Assembly: GCF_014202695.1 (NCBI RefSeq)
Contig: NZ_JACHHH010000011.1
Location: forward strand, 44,268-108,267
Origin: Oribacterium sinus
GTDB lineage: Bacteria > Bacillota > Clostridia > Lachnospirales > Lachnospiraceae
Direction: 5' to 3'
DNA length: 64,000 bases
In this document: positions 18,068 through 26,953 of the stretch, one piece after another
Numbering within the stretch: the first letter of the stretch is position 1
Layout: each line of letters starts with the position of its first letter
Program-made: the position numbers and the translations under genes
Notes under the pieces: generated by a model
The model's input: the letters and a program-made list of their open reading frames with translations, nothing else
What the model was told of the DNA's origin: nothing
Database searches by the model: none

Positions 18068-18183
18068 GATATATCCTTTCTGCTGGCATGTGCAAATTCC
18101 ACTATATGTCTTATTTCCTGTCAAAATCTCGAATTCACCCTGACTGAGCGGGAATTCTATTCCAATTCCTTCTCTTTTCAGCC

Positions 18184-19104
18184 TTAATCAATAATCCCGA
18201 TAATCTCCTGTAAAGAGGAAATCCCCAGTTCTTCGCAAAGAATGGGAAGATTCTCCAAAATATCCCGGCAAATGTAAGGGTGTACCAGATTCTCCGCCCC
18301 GATTTCCACCGCACTGGCTCCCGCCATCATCATTTCTATTACATCCTCGGCAGAGGCGATGCCTCCCATTCCGATAATGGGAATCTGCACAGCCTTTCGT
18401 ACCTGATACACCATTCTAAGGGCAATAGGAAAGACCCCGGGGCCGGAGTAACCTCCCACCTTATTGGCTAAAACCGGTCTTCTTCTTTTTATATCAATCC
18501 GCATTCCCAAAAGAGTGTTGATTAGGGAAATGCCGTCGGCTCCTGCTGCTTCCGCCGCCTTTGCCATTTCCGTTATATCCGTTACATTGGGGCTTAGTTT
18601 CATATAGACAGGCTTCTTGGTTTTTTCCTTTACCCGCTTACAAACCTCCGCCACATTTTTGGCATCGGTTCCAAATGCCATACCGCCGTTATGCACATTG
18701 GGACAGGAGATATTTACCTCTAAAAGCCCTACATTTTCCACCTTGTCCATCTCCTCCGCAAGGATAGAAAACTCATCGAAGGAAAAGCCCGAAATGTTTG
18801 CTACCAAGGGCTTATGGAAAATCTTCTTTAAGGCAGGGAGTTCTTCTTCCACTACCACCTTGACCCCTGGATTTTGCAGGCCAACGGAGTTCAACATCCC
18901 CATGGGGCACTCTGCAATACGAGGCAGGGCATTTCCTTCTCTTGGCTCCACCGTAGTTCCCTTAAAGGAGATGGAGCCCAAAATATTTAAGTCATAGAGC
19001 GGCGCAAAGTCCTGTCCGAAGCCGTAACAGCCGGAGGCAGGAATCAAAGGGTTGTCCAAGTCCAATGAAGAGAGTTTTGTTCTTAAATCCACCATTTTTT
19101 CCAC
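18184..19104 (-). CDS. pyrD: dihydroorotate dehydrogenase B, catalytic subunit
   Basis: 306 residues of class 1B DHODH (also called pyrDB). FMN-barrel features: NPLIPASGCYGFGQDF, the catalytic Cys in EVNISCPNVHNGGMAFG, KLSPNVTDITEMA, and the phosphate-binding GGIASAEDVIEMMMAGASAV. Its start is 3 bp after the pyrK stop, consistent with a PyrD2K2 NAD-linked heterotetramer. Confidence 0.97.
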   Translation of the reverse strand: MEKMVDLRTKLSSLDLDNPLIPASGCYGFGQDFAPLYDLNILGSISFKGTTVEPREGNALPRIAECPMGMLNSVGLQNPGVKVVVEEELPALKKIFHKPLVANISGFSFDEFSILAEEMDKVENVGLLEVNISCPNVHNGGMAFGTDAKNVAEVCKRVKEKTKKPVYMKLSPNVTDITEMAKAAEAAGADGISLINTLLGMRIDIKRRRPVLANKVGGYSGPGVFPIALRMVYQVRKAVQIPIIGMGGIASAEDVIEMMMAGASAVEIGAENLVHPYICRDILENLPILCEELGISSLQEIIGIID

Positions 19105-19107
19105 TCC

Positions 19108-19830
19108 TTACCATACAATCTCATCATAGGAAAATACCGGTCCGTCCTTGCAAATCCGCTTCATGCCGGTCTTCATTTTCCTGCTGCAACCCATACAAGC
19201 GCCAAAACCGCAACCCATTCTTTCCTCAAAGCTGAACTGCCCGTCCTTTACCCCTTGGTACACAGCCTTTAACATAGGCTCAGGACCACAGCAAAGAGCA
19301 TAGTCATGCTGCCCCAAAATGCTTGTTACAAATCCCTTGGCACCGTAGGAGCCGTCTTCTGTGGTGATGTTAATAGGAACGGAAAGGGCACGAAACTCCT
19401 CCTCAAAAAAAACATCTTCCTTGGTTCTAAAGCCTAAAGCCACATAGGGATGCTTTTTCTCCTGCACCAGTTTTTTACAAAGATAGTAAAGGGGAGGCAC
19501 GCCTACTCCGCCTCCGCAAAGCACCGGATGGTCCGGAACCTTGCGAAGATCATAGCCATTTCCTAAACCGGTTAGGAGGGAAAGATATTCCCCCTCTTCT
19601 TTATAAGAAAGAAGCTCTGTGCCCTGTCCCAGTACCTTGTAAATCAAAGTAAGCTGATCTCCCTCCACATCACAAACCGAAATGGGGCGGCGAAGATATT
19701 TTCCCGGAATCTCCACTTCCACAAACTGCCCGGGTCTCTGAATTGCCGAGCAATCCCCGTCCATTTTCATAAGATATACATCCTTAGCCAGGGGACGATT
19801 CTCTAAAATCTTAAACTCCCGTTCTTTCAT
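19108..19830 (-). CDS. pyrK: dihydroorotate dehydrogenase B, electron transfer subunit
   Basis: 240 residues. The FAD domain has LRRPISVCDVEGD, the NAD domain has PVLCGGGVGVPPLYYL, and the C-terminal [2Fe-2S] cluster cysteines are in MGCGFGACMGCSRKM plus the later KRICKDGPVF. It passes electrons from PyrD to NAD. The leader from pyrC is 167 bp and contains a CCGG-GGTAAAGTA-CCGG hairpin and a TTTCAATATTGAAA palindrome of unknown meaning. Confidence 0.97.
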   Translation of the reverse strand: MKEREFKILENRPLAKDVYLMKMDGDCSAIQRPGQFVEVEIPGKYLRRPISVCDVEGDQLTLIYKVLGQGTELLSYKEEGEYLSLLTGLGNGYDLRKVPDHPVLCGGGVGVPPLYYLCKKLVQEKKHPYVALGFRTKEDVFFEEEFRALSVPINITTEDGSYGAKGFVTSILGQHDYALCCGPEPMLKAVYQGVKDGQFSFEERMGCGFGACMGCSRKMKTGMKRICKDGPVFSYDEIVW

Positions 19831-19997
19831 CTTCCCTCTTCACTCCTTTACTCCCAAAACCTTGACTCAAGTTTTTCAATATTGAAAGGCTCCCGGTACT
19901 TTACCCCGGTCTTTCAAAACAAAGGTATACTTCCTGCATATCCTTCTTCTATACAAAAAACCGGATAAATCAAGAAGAATACTTTCAAAATAAGCAC

Positions 19998-21386
19998 TTA
20001 ATCCTCTAAGAAGCCTTTTTCTCTATCATAAATCTCTTTTCCCTCATAAAAGGTCTTCACTACCTCACCCTGAACCTCCATACCGGAAAAGAGAGTGCTC
20101 CTTCCCATGGAGTAAAACTTTGTGGGATCTACCCGATAGACTTTCTCACAGTCTAAAATGGCAAGATCCGCCTCTTCTCCCTCTGCAATATACTTAGGAC
20201 CACAAATAGGGAAAAGCTCTCTTGGCTTGGTACACATGATTTCTAAAAGTCGGTATAAAGAAATTGCGCCGTAAGCCTTTTTCCCGCTATCTTTGAAAAG
20301 CTCTTCCGTACCGCACTTTGCCTTTCTAAGATCCACCCGCTCCGGATCCTGATCCAAAGGATTTCGAAGCACCATGTTATGTAGCATGGAGGCAAATGCT
20401 GTCTCCAAACCCACAATGCCGAAGGAAGAGCCGTCTAAGCCCTTGGACTTCTCCTCCGCACTATGGGGAGCATGGTCTGTAATCAGGCAGTCCAACACAC
20501 CATCCTGAATGCCTTTAATCAATGCCGCCCTATCCTCCATACTGCGGATAGGAGGATTCATCTTCCAGGAGCCGTCCTCCTGTAAATCCTCATCGGTAAA
20601 CATCAGATAATGGGGACCTGTCTCTCCGGATACGGGCAGTCCCTTTTCCTTAGCCTTCTGGATTAGCGCCACGGATTCCTTGGTGGAAACATGACAAACA
20701 TGGTACTGGGCACCGCTTTCTTCTGCCAGATGAATATCTCTCTCCACCTGCTTCCACTCTGAAGCACTGTTGATGCCGATATAGCCGCGAGCCTCTGCAA
20801 ACATGCCATCATGGATACAACCGCCGGATTTCAGTTCCCTTTCATCCTCACAATGGGCAATCACCGCTTTCCCCACCGCCTTCGCCTGCACCATGGCTTC
20901 CAGCATCAACCAGTCATCCTGCATGCCCTTTCCGTCATCGGTAAAACCGATGACATAGGGAGCCAACTCCGCAATATCGGATAACTCTCCTCTTCCGCTT
21001 TGATTTTTCGTTAAGCTTCCATAAGGATACACGGCAATGCAGGCATCCTCGTGAATTTTATCCATTTCCAAAGTCAAATTCTCTATATTTGAAGGAGGAG
21101 GATTTAAGTTCGGCATAGCGCAAACCGCCGTGTAGCCTCCATGGGCAGCCGCCTTGCATCCGCTCTTGATGGTCTCTTTATAAGAAAAACCGGGCTCCCG
21201 CAGATGTACATGTACATCCACGAAGCCCGGAACTATTAATTTTCCATCCACGTCATAAACAGTGGCACCTTCTTCGTCCATTTTAGAGAATTGAAGAAAT
21301 AGTTTTCTCTCAGAAATCAAAAGATCAGCCTTTACGATTCCTTCCTTTTTGTAAACAAAGCCATTGCGAAGAACGATTTTATTCAC
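19998..21386 (-). CDS. pyrC: dihydroorotase
   Basis: About 462 residues starting at a GTG at 21386, chosen because AAGGAGG stands 6 nt upstream and VNKIVLRNGFVYKKEG is the expected N-terminus. The frame also has an upstream ATG at 21431, but that overlaps the promoter. Class I amidohydrolase: metal motif DVHVHLREPGFSYKET, His in VIAHCED and VCHVSTKES, and the Asp in CLITDHAPHSAEEKS. It closes carbamoyl-aspartate to dihydroorotate. It is the first gene of the seven-gene pyr operon. Confidence 0.95.
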   Translation of the reverse strand: MNKIVLRNGFVYKKEGIVKADLLISERKLFLQFSKMDEEGATVYDVDGKLIVPGFVDVHVHLREPGFSYKETIKSGCKAAAHGGYTAVCAMPNLNPPPSNIENLTLEMDKIHEDACIAVYPYGSLTKNQSGRGELSDIAELAPYVIGFTDDGKGMQDDWLMLEAMVQAKAVGKAVIAHCEDERELKSGGCIHDGMFAEARGYIGINSASEWKQVERDIHLAEESGAQYHVCHVSTKESVALIQKAKEKGLPVSGETGPHYLMFTDEDLQEDGSWKMNPPIRSMEDRAALIKGIQDGVLDCLITDHAPHSAEEKSKGLDGSSFGIVGLETAFASMLHNMVLRNPLDQDPERVDLRKAKCGTEELFKDSGKKAYGAISLYRLLEIMCTKPRELFPICGPKYIAEGEEADLAILDCEKVYRVDPTKFYSMGRSTLFSGMEVQGEVVKTFYEGKEIYDREKGFLED

Positions 21387-21421
21387 CCTATCCTCCTTTT
21401 TCCTATCTCTACGTCCGACAG

Positions 21422-21450
21422 AGTATAGCAAAATTCCGAAGGTCTTGCAA
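21422..21450 (-). promoter_or_regulatory. promoter of the pyr operon
   Basis: On the minus strand TTGCAA (21445-21450), a 17-nt spacer and TATACT (21422-21427) form a near-consensus sigma-A promoter. Transcription would start about 30 nt before the pyrC GTG, leaving no room for a PyrR attenuator. A stem AAGGGGA / TCCCCTT (21449-21481) abuts the -35 box and may be the end of the upstream unit or an operator. Confidence 0.75.
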
Positions 21451-21524
21451 GGGGAGATTCCGAGTTCCCGGTCTTCCCCTTAAAGGGCTAACAGCTTCTT
21501 ATCTTCAACAAGTTAAGTAGACTT

Positions 21525-21794
21525 CTACTCGTCCCAGCCTTCCTTCGGCATAAGAAAAGCCAGCATGGTCTTCTCTTCTCCTTCTCCCAAAACAATGTCA
21601 TCCAAATGGGTCTGTCTCGGGAAATCCATAGACTCCTCAGACTCCACCAACAGCCAGTTCACACCGGCATAGCGAGCATCCTCCAAGGCCTCTTCCTTTG
21701 TTTTTCCCTCGCCGTAGCAATCCTCCAAGTCAATTACGTCCACTCTGTAGCCATCTTCTTTCTTCCGAATTACTGCAGGATAATAATATGTCAT
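21525..21794 (-). CDS. HicB-like antitoxin-fold protein, no adjacent toxin
   Basis: 89 residues. The HicB/UPF0150 partial RNase-H-like fold is recognisable: YYYPAVIRKKEDGYRVDVID, then LEDCYGEGKTKEEALEDARY. The tail lacks an obvious DNA-binding domain. HicB proteins usually neutralise a small HicA toxin, but no HicA-like frame (about 60 residues with GSHH-type motif) is next to it. The ATG overlaps the AraC-family stop by 4 nt, so it is translated with that regulator. It may be an orphan or a regulator partner; function unknown. Confidence 0.75.
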   Translation of the reverse strand: MTYYYPAVIRKKEDGYRVDVIDLEDCYGEGKTKEEALEDARYAGVNWLLVESEESMDFPRQTHLDDIVLGEGEEKTMLAFLMPKEGWDE

Positions 21795-22705
21795 TCTAAC
21801 CTCTTTCTATACTGGTGGGGCGTCTCTCCCATAATGCTCTTGAAAATCTTGATAAAATTCCCCTGATTGTGGAAGCCGGTGGCTTTGGCCACATCCAAAA
21901 CCTTATCCTCTCCCTTGGAAAGTAACTCCACCGCCTTTTCTACTCTGTAACGATTTATATATTCCAGTGGGGAAATCCCCACATTGTTTCCAAAAAAACG
22001 GGTAAAATACTGCTCATTTAACTGACAAAGATTTGCTAAATCCCGAATATAAATTTTCTCCGCATAATGCTCACGAATATATTCAATACTGTTTTTAATA
22101 AACAGTACCTGCTTTTCCTCTTCCACCAAACGCCTTTCCGAAATCATCCCCATACCTTCCATAATGGCAAAGAGCTGCAACAAGCCCCCCTTAACCATCA
22201 TGTGGTCCGCCAGTCTCTCCAGACGATAGGAATTGCTGGAGGAAACAGAACTTTCTTTCTTCCCGTGCTGGTGAAACAACTTGTAAATTTCCGAAAAGCC
22301 CTGTACCATCTCCAAAAATCCCAAATGAGACAGGCTGATTTCTTTAGGAAAAAAGTGTTCTTCTTTTCTTAATTCCCTGAAAAATCCCTGCTCCAAAATA
22401 TCCTCCTCCGAAAAGCAGAAGTCCTCTAAGCAAAAACACAGGGAATGCTCCACCGCCTTCTCTGAAGTAGCATACAAGCGATGGACACAGCCCTTGGGAA
22501 TCAAAAACAAACATTCCTCTTCGATATTGATTTCTTTCAAATTGAGATAGAGCTGAAAGCTGCCTTCCTGAAAATAAATCAGCTCATAATAGTCATGCCA
22601 ATCCGCCTCAACTTTAAGGCTTTCTTCTTTAGTGCTGACACTGGTATAGAGCCTTGGCAGCGGATACTCCCTGGGAATGGAGCTGTGTTTTTTTGTTCTT
22701 TGCAT
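21791..22705 (-). CDS. AraC-family transcriptional regulator
   Basis: About 304 residues from the ATG at 22705, with AGGAGAGGT upstream. The N-terminal cupin-like sensing domain includes WHDYYELIYFQEGSFQLYLN and a LFLIPKGCVHRLYA strand. The C-terminal pair of HTH motifs reads YIRDLANLCQLNEQYFTRFF and VLDVAKATGFHNQGNFIKIF, ending in the family hallmark GETPHQYRKR. Cupin-AraC proteins often sense sugars. The target is not evident: the next gene is the HicB-like frame, then the pyr operon with its own promoter. Confidence 0.9.
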   Translation of the reverse strand: MQRTKKHSSIPREYPLPRLYTSVSTKEESLKVEADWHDYYELIYFQEGSFQLYLNLKEINIEEECLFLIPKGCVHRLYATSEKAVEHSLCFCLEDFCFSEEDILEQGFFRELRKEEHFFPKEISLSHLGFLEMVQGFSEIYKLFHQHGKKESSVSSSNSYRLERLADHMMVKGGLLQLFAIMEGMGMISERRLVEEEKQVLFIKNSIEYIREHYAEKIYIRDLANLCQLNEQYFTRFFGNNVGISPLEYINRYRVEKAVELLSKGEDKVLDVAKATGFHNQGNFIKIFKSIMGETPHQYRKRLE

Positions 22706-22836
22706 AGCACCTCTCCTCTTTTGGAATATCGCAGTTTGCAAGCCGGTAGAATAAAAAAATAAGCAGTTACATTCTACCATAGGGGAAAACTTTCCGCCAT
22801 AGAAAAGCAGAGTTCTCCATAGGTAAAAAACGAATT

Positions 22837-23709
22837 CTATAAGCCAAACTCGGACAGCAAGCTTTCTAAATATAACTTGTCCCCTGCAGCTTTTTTGATG
22901 TCCTCCACCCTGCCCTTCTCGGCAAGAATTCCCATAAGAAGAGCCATCCTTTGTTTTCCACTCTCAACGCCCTTTTCCATGCCTTCTTCAATACCTTCCC
23001 GAAATGCTTTTTGTCTGTACTGCTCTAACACTAAATTCATTTTTTGCTCTCCTTTCTTATCCAAACGCCTTGATTTCAGCAAAGCTACTCTTTTCGATAA
23101 AATTTTAGATTGCATTTCCTCAGGGTTCTCTCGATGAAAGTCTTTGGCGAGATTTCCTAAGGCATTATCCTGTTTGCAATCTGTATTAAAATATAGGATA
23201 TGGGAGCCATCCTGAAAACCAGCTCCTATTTCCTCTATCTTCCTTTCAATATGATAAAGCTGTTTCTTTGCTTTGAAAATATCCTTATCTGTAATGAATA
23301 TAATATAGCTTTCGGGTAAATGCGTAAAGTCCTCCCCTTTTCCCAGATAATGAATATCCAATAGCGCGGCATGATATCTGGCTCTTTTAGGTCCGGCATC
23401 TTGGGACGAATTTTGAATTTCTATATTATACAAATTCCCCTGATCATCTTCACAAAAGCAATCCAGGAGCAAAGAATGACCGTACAAATTAGGAAGATCT
23501 TTTTGTACATACTGCTTTTTCACTTTTAAACTCTTTTTATTCATTAGAACTTGTAAAACATATTCCGTGCAAGACTTTTCCTCAAATACAAGTCTCATGA
23601 AAATATCATCCATTAAGGTGAAGGATTCTATGGTTTTGCGTTTTTCCAAGTCCTCCATATCTTTCTTGTCTGTATGATGAAAGTTTGAATTTTTAGCTGA
23701 TTGAGTCAT
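22837..23709 (-). CDS. Rpn-family PD-(D/E)XK nuclease (putative transposase-like)
   Basis: 290 residues. The N-terminus TIESFTLMDDIFMRLVFEEK and the catalytic stretch LLLDCFCEDDQGNLYNIEIQ (D...ExQ) fit the recombination-promoting nuclease/transposase-31 family of PD-(D/E)XK enzymes. The C-terminus has EGIEEGMEKGVESGKQRM, a common tail in Clostridia members, followed by a short helix. These proteins are often multicopy and cleave DNA; some promote RecA-independent exchange. It is monocistronic with AAAGGAG before the ATG. Codon use and length look intact, so it is probably not a remnant. Confidence 0.85.
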   Translation of the reverse strand: MTQSAKNSNFHHTDKKDMEDLEKRKTIESFTLMDDIFMRLVFEEKSCTEYVLQVLMNKKSLKVKKQYVQKDLPNLYGHSLLLDCFCEDDQGNLYNIEIQNSSQDAGPKRARYHAALLDIHYLGKGEDFTHLPESYIIFITDKDIFKAKKQLYHIERKIEEIGAGFQDGSHILYFNTDCKQDNALGNLAKDFHRENPEEMQSKILSKRVALLKSRRLDKKGEQKMNLVLEQYRQKAFREGIEEGMEKGVESGKQRMALLMGILAEKGRVEDIKKAAGDKLYLESLLSEFGL

Positions 23710-23983
23710 AAAGGGAAACTCCTTTCTGTGATAGATTTTCAGAAGTTGAAAAGAATAAAAAGTAAATGATTTTAGATAAATAAATCGTTTAATATAAGAT
23801 TATCAGAATAAAAATAAGATGGATAAAATGATGAGAAAAGCTTCTTTCCCTATTATAAAACAAGTATGATAAAATACCTATTATCCACATTCGGATATTA
23901 TCCATTAACGGATATGAGAGCTGCAATCCAAGCTCGATTTATTCAATAAATCCTTAACTTTTTATATATTCAAGGAGACCATT

Positions 23984-24844
23984 ATGCCCATCGGAAAAAT
24001 CAGTTTATGTGCTACCCCCATCGGCAATCTGGAGGACATCAGCTTTCGAGTGCTTCGCACCCTGAAAGAAGCGGACCTTATCGCCGCTGAGGATACCAGA
24101 AACTCCATCAAGCTTTTAAATCATTTTGAGATTAAAACTCCCATGACCGCCTACCATGAGTTTAATAAGGTGGAAAAGGCAAGGGAACTAATTGCACAAT
24201 GCTTGGAGGGAAAACATATTGCCCTAATTACCGATGCGGGAACCCCCTGTATCTCCGACCCGGGAGAAGAACTGGTAAAACAGGCAGTTGAGCAAGGAAT
24301 CCCTGTAGAAAGTCTTCCGGGAGCTGCTGCCTTCGTGCTGACCTTAAGCCTTTCCGCCCTCTCTACCAGACGCTTTTGCTTCGAAGCCTTTCTTCCCACA
24401 GAAAAGGCCAACAAAAAAGAGCGGCAACGACTACTCTCCCAATTAAAGGACGAGGAACGAACAATCCTTCTCTATGAGGCTCCCCATCATTTGCGAAAAA
24501 CCTTGGAAGACCTTAGAGAAGCCTTCGGGGAAAATAGAAAAATTACCCTAGCAAGAGAGCTAACCAAAAAGTATGAAGAACTTCTTTATCTTGACTTAGA
24601 CCGAGCAATAGAGAGATATCAGGAAGAAGAACCCAGAGGAGAATTTGCTCTTGCTATAGAAGGAAAGTCTTTAGAAAAGAAAAAGGAAGAGGCTAAGGCC
24701 CAATGGGAAGAGCTGTCCATGGAAGAACACTTGCAGGAATACCTGGATAAGGGACTGTCAGAAAAGGAAGCTATGAAAATGGTGGCGAAGGATAGGGGCA
24801 TCGGAAAAAGAGAGGTGTACCAATATTTAAAGGCCGGTGACTAG
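23984..24844 (+). CDS. rsmI: 16S rRNA (cytidine-1402-2'-O)-methyltransferase
   Basis: 286 residues of the tetrapyrrole-methylase fold. Motifs: KISLCATPIGNLEDISFRVL, AAEDTRNSIKLL, ALITDAGTPCISDPGEELVK and LPGAAAFVLTLSLSAL. It methylates C1402 in the decoding centre with SAM. The C-terminal tail is charged and ends in a short helix (SEKEAMKMVAKDRGIGKREV) as usual. An AAGGAG site precedes the ATG. It is divergent from the Rpn gene across a 274-bp AT-rich spacer that should hold both promoters. Confidence 0.95.
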   Translation: MPIGKISLCATPIGNLEDISFRVLRTLKEADLIAAEDTRNSIKLLNHFEIKTPMTAYHEFNKVEKARELIAQCLEGKHIALITDAGTPCISDPGEELVKQAVEQGIPVESLPGAAAFVLTLSLSALSTRRFCFEAFLPTEKANKKERQRLLSQLKDEERTILLYEAPHHLRKTLEDLREAFGENRKITLARELTKKYEELLYLDLDRAIERYQEEEPRGEFALAIEGKSLEKKKEEAKAQWEELSMEEHLQEYLDKGLSEKEAMKMVAKDRGIGKREVYQYLKAGD

Positions 24845-24947
24845 AATTTCTAAAAATCATCTAAAAAACAGATAGCTCACTGGCAATTTATTCTTTTTCC
24901 CTGTAGACTGGGCTGTGCAACATAATGAGACTAGAAAGGAAAGAAAA

Positions 24948-25364
24948 ATGATTAGTGCAAGAAACCATTTTCATGGAATTGTAAAGGAAATTCGTAAGGG
25001 TGCCGTAAACGGTATCGTAAAGCTGGAAACTCCCGGAGGAAACCGTGTCAGCTCCACCATCTCTATGGAAGCTATCGAGGATTTAAAGCTTGCCGAAGGC
25101 AAGAAGGCTTGTATCTTCGTAAAGGCTACCGAAGTAATGCTGGCTAACGACAATCTGAAAATCTCCGCAAGAAACCAATGGAAGGGAACTGTTAAGGAGA
25201 TTAAAGACGGCGCAGTGAACGCCATTGTAAAGCTGGAGATTGAGGAAGGCGTAACCATCACTTCCACCATCTCTTTAGAGGCTGTTAAAGATCTTGGCTT
25301 AACAGTAGGTGCCAAGGCCGTTGCCATTGTGAAGTCTACCTCAGTAATGTTGGGAGAAGAATAA
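24948..25364 (+). CDS. two-domain Mop/TOBE molybdate-binding protein
   Basis: 138 residues from the ATG at 24948 (GAAAGGAAAG upstream). It is two tandem Mop domains: ISARNHFHGIVKEIRKGAVN to EVMLAND (about 2-68) and ISARNQWKGTVKEIKDGAVN to SVMLGEE (about 70-138). These small proteins bind molybdate or tungstate at subunit interfaces and act as molybdenum stores. A molybdenum hydroxylase maturation set lies 22 kb away, which gives a user for the metal, but no Mo transporter is adjacent. Its stop codon is inside the outer arm of the palindromic element that follows. Confidence 0.9.
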   Translation: MISARNHFHGIVKEIRKGAVNGIVKLETPGGNRVSSTISMEAIEDLKLAEGKKACIFVKATEVMLANDNLKISARNQWKGTVKEIKDGAVNAIVKLEIEEGVTITSTISLEAVKDLGLTVGAKAVAIVKSTSVMLGEE

Positions 25365-25579
25365 AACGAGGCTATAAAAAACGAATATTAAAAACTATTT
25401 TTTATGCAGTATAGGTCTGAAAAAGGGGTAGTCTGAGCCCGCCGGTACTTGCGAAAAACAAAGGTACTGCAGTTTTTCGCTTAGTACCGATGTGTGGCGA
25501 AGCTAGCGAGAGCGTGCCCCGACTTCAGACCTATACTGCATAGTTAACTTTTCAATATTTTTTATAGTCTCGTTTTATA
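25361..25579. repeat. palindromic intergenic element, copy 1 (core 25403-25542)
   Basis: The core is bounded by inverted copies of TATGCAGTATAGGTCTGA. Inside are GGGGTAGTCTGAGCCCGCC, a stem GGTACT/AGTACC enclosing GCGAAAAAC/GTTTTTCGC with a 12-nt loop, and GGCGAAGCTAGCGAGAGCG. Outer arms ATAAAACGAG-G-CTATAAAAAA (from 25361) and its inverse with one change (to 25579) contain the stop codons of both convergent neighbours, the Mop gene and the AEC gene. T-runs occur on both exits, so bidirectional termination is possible. A second copy is at 45116-45379. Confidence 0.9.
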
Positions 25580-26567
25580 TCATCCAGAGGTAGAGGTAGA
25601 CAAACAAGGGCATGGTCACAATCGCTACCAGTGTGGTAAAGATATTAATACAGCTGGCATATTCCGCATCCTGCTCATAGATGATAGCAAACTGATTCAC
25701 ACTGGTTCCGCTGGGGGCAATGGCGCTGAGATAAGTCACCAGAAAAATCTCCTTTCCCATGGGAAGAAGACTTGCTATATGGCCAAGCTTAAAAAAGAGC
25801 AATAAGCAGATTGGAAAGAAAACCATACGCAAAAAAGTCACAAAAAACAATCTCTTGTTCTGAAAAAATCGAGCAACAGGCATTTTTGCCAAAACCATAC
25901 CGGTGACCATCATGCTGACCGGGCCAATCATTCCTCCTATATCTTTAATAGCCTGCCCCAAAGGTCTGGGAACAGAAATCCGAAAACTGAAGCAAAGAAA
26001 GCCAAAAATGATTGCTAAAATATTGGGATTTTTTAAAAATCCGGAAAGCTTTTTTAAAACAGAAGCTTCTCCAACATTTTCCGTAACCGTATCTGCAAAG
26101 TCCCCTTTCTTTCCCTCCTTCTTTAGCTGTCTTTGAAACATGGATATTCCGTGAGTCCAAAGCAGAATATTATATACGCCGATATAAGCGGTAATATAAA
26201 TCAAATAATCTTCTCCCAAAGCATAGGCCACAATCGGGATAATGATATTACCGCAGTTACTGTAAATCACCGCGGTTTTCTCCACTACAGTCATGGGAAA
26301 TATCTTATCCAAGAAAAAGATAAAAAGGGTAAAAAAGCCCTGTATTCCCAGCGCCAATATCCCGCAGAGAAAAAAAGCTTTTTGCCGTTCCGGAGTAACC
26401 TCTACCGTAAAGGCATGGAAAAGCACACAGGGAGAAATCAAATACAAACATAGCTTGGACAGGGTTTGGCTGTCTTCCTTCTTTAAAATATCTTTTTTTA
26501 CCAAAGCAAAGCCCGCAAAGAGCATCAAAAACAAGGCGATGATTTTTTCAATTAATGCCAATCCCAT
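25575..26567 (-). CDS. AEC-family transporter (auxin efflux carrier / malate permease type)
   Basis: 330 residues with about ten hydrophobic segments in the two-bundle pattern of the AEC (Mem_trans) family. Seen: N-terminal LIEKIIALFLMLFAGFALVK, the crossover-type AVIYSNCGNIIIPIVAYALG in the first half and SAIAPSGTSVNQFAIIYEQD in the second. Family members carry organic acids or other small metabolites; substrate unknown. It converges on the Mop gene. Its leader contains a CTATCTTTTTTT microsatellite (26629-26699), and the ATG has GAAGGAAGG upstream. Confidence 0.85.
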   Translation of the reverse strand: MGLALIEKIIALFLMLFAGFALVKKDILKKEDSQTLSKLCLYLISPCVLFHAFTVEVTPERQKAFFLCGILALGIQGFFTLFIFFLDKIFPMTVVEKTAVIYSNCGNIIIPIVAYALGEDYLIYITAYIGVYNILLWTHGISMFQRQLKKEGKKGDFADTVTENVGEASVLKKLSGFLKNPNILAIIFGFLCFSFRISVPRPLGQAIKDIGGMIGPVSMMVTGMVLAKMPVARFFQNKRLFFVTFLRMVFFPICLLLFFKLGHIASLLPMGKEIFLVTYLSAIAPSGTSVNQFAIIYEQDAEYASCINIFTTLVAIVTMPLFVYLYLWMI

Positions 26568-26628
26568 TCCGTCTACCTTCCTTCGCTATCTATCTTTTTT
26601 TATCGCTTTTCTTTTCTATTGTTTTTCT

Positions 26629-26699
26629 TCTATCTTTCTATCTTTTCTCTATCTTTTTTTCTATCTTTTTTTTCTATCTTTTTTTCTATCTTTTTTTCA
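26629..26699. repeat. CTATCTTTTTTT microsatellite upstream of the AEC gene
   Basis: Six or so imperfect copies of a 10-13 bp unit CTATC(T)n. It lies between the adhesin terminator and the AEC start, on the leader side of the AEC gene. The rest of the 386-bp gap holds a terminator at 26773-26826 and AT-rich sequence with no further feature seen. Confidence 0.9.
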
Positions 26700-26772
26700 T
26701 CCTAGTCTGTCTCTTTACATTTTGATTTTTTTCTCTTCCACCATAAAACCCAAGCTTTCGAACGTCAAGTAT

Positions 26773-26826
26773 AAAAAAAGTGTATCCGTGGAATCCTATC
26801 GATAATACAGGATTCCTCGAATACAC
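26773..26826 (-). terminator. Rho-independent terminator of the giant adhesin gene
   Basis: On the minus strand GTGTATTCGAGGAATCC pairs with GGATTCCACGGATACAC around an AT-rich loop, followed by TTTTTTT. It lies 128 nt after the adhesin stop codon. Confidence 0.9.
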
Positions 26827-26953
26827 GTTTTACTTTGCGCTATTTCCTTTCAGCCATTTACTTTCAGCTATCTTTTTTACATCTTTCGCTTTAAGCTTTT
26901 TTCTTTACGTTTTTGCTTTAAATAAAATGCTTCTCAGAATACTCTCTTCTTTT

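Noticed and set aside
21387..21524. PyrR attenuator ahead of the pyr operon.
   Set aside because: The promoter is only about 30 nt from the pyrC start, and no antiterminator/terminator pair follows it.
22837..23709. Rpn-family gene as part of an insertion sequence.
   Set aside because: No terminal inverted repeats or target duplications were found around it; it looks like a stand-alone gene.
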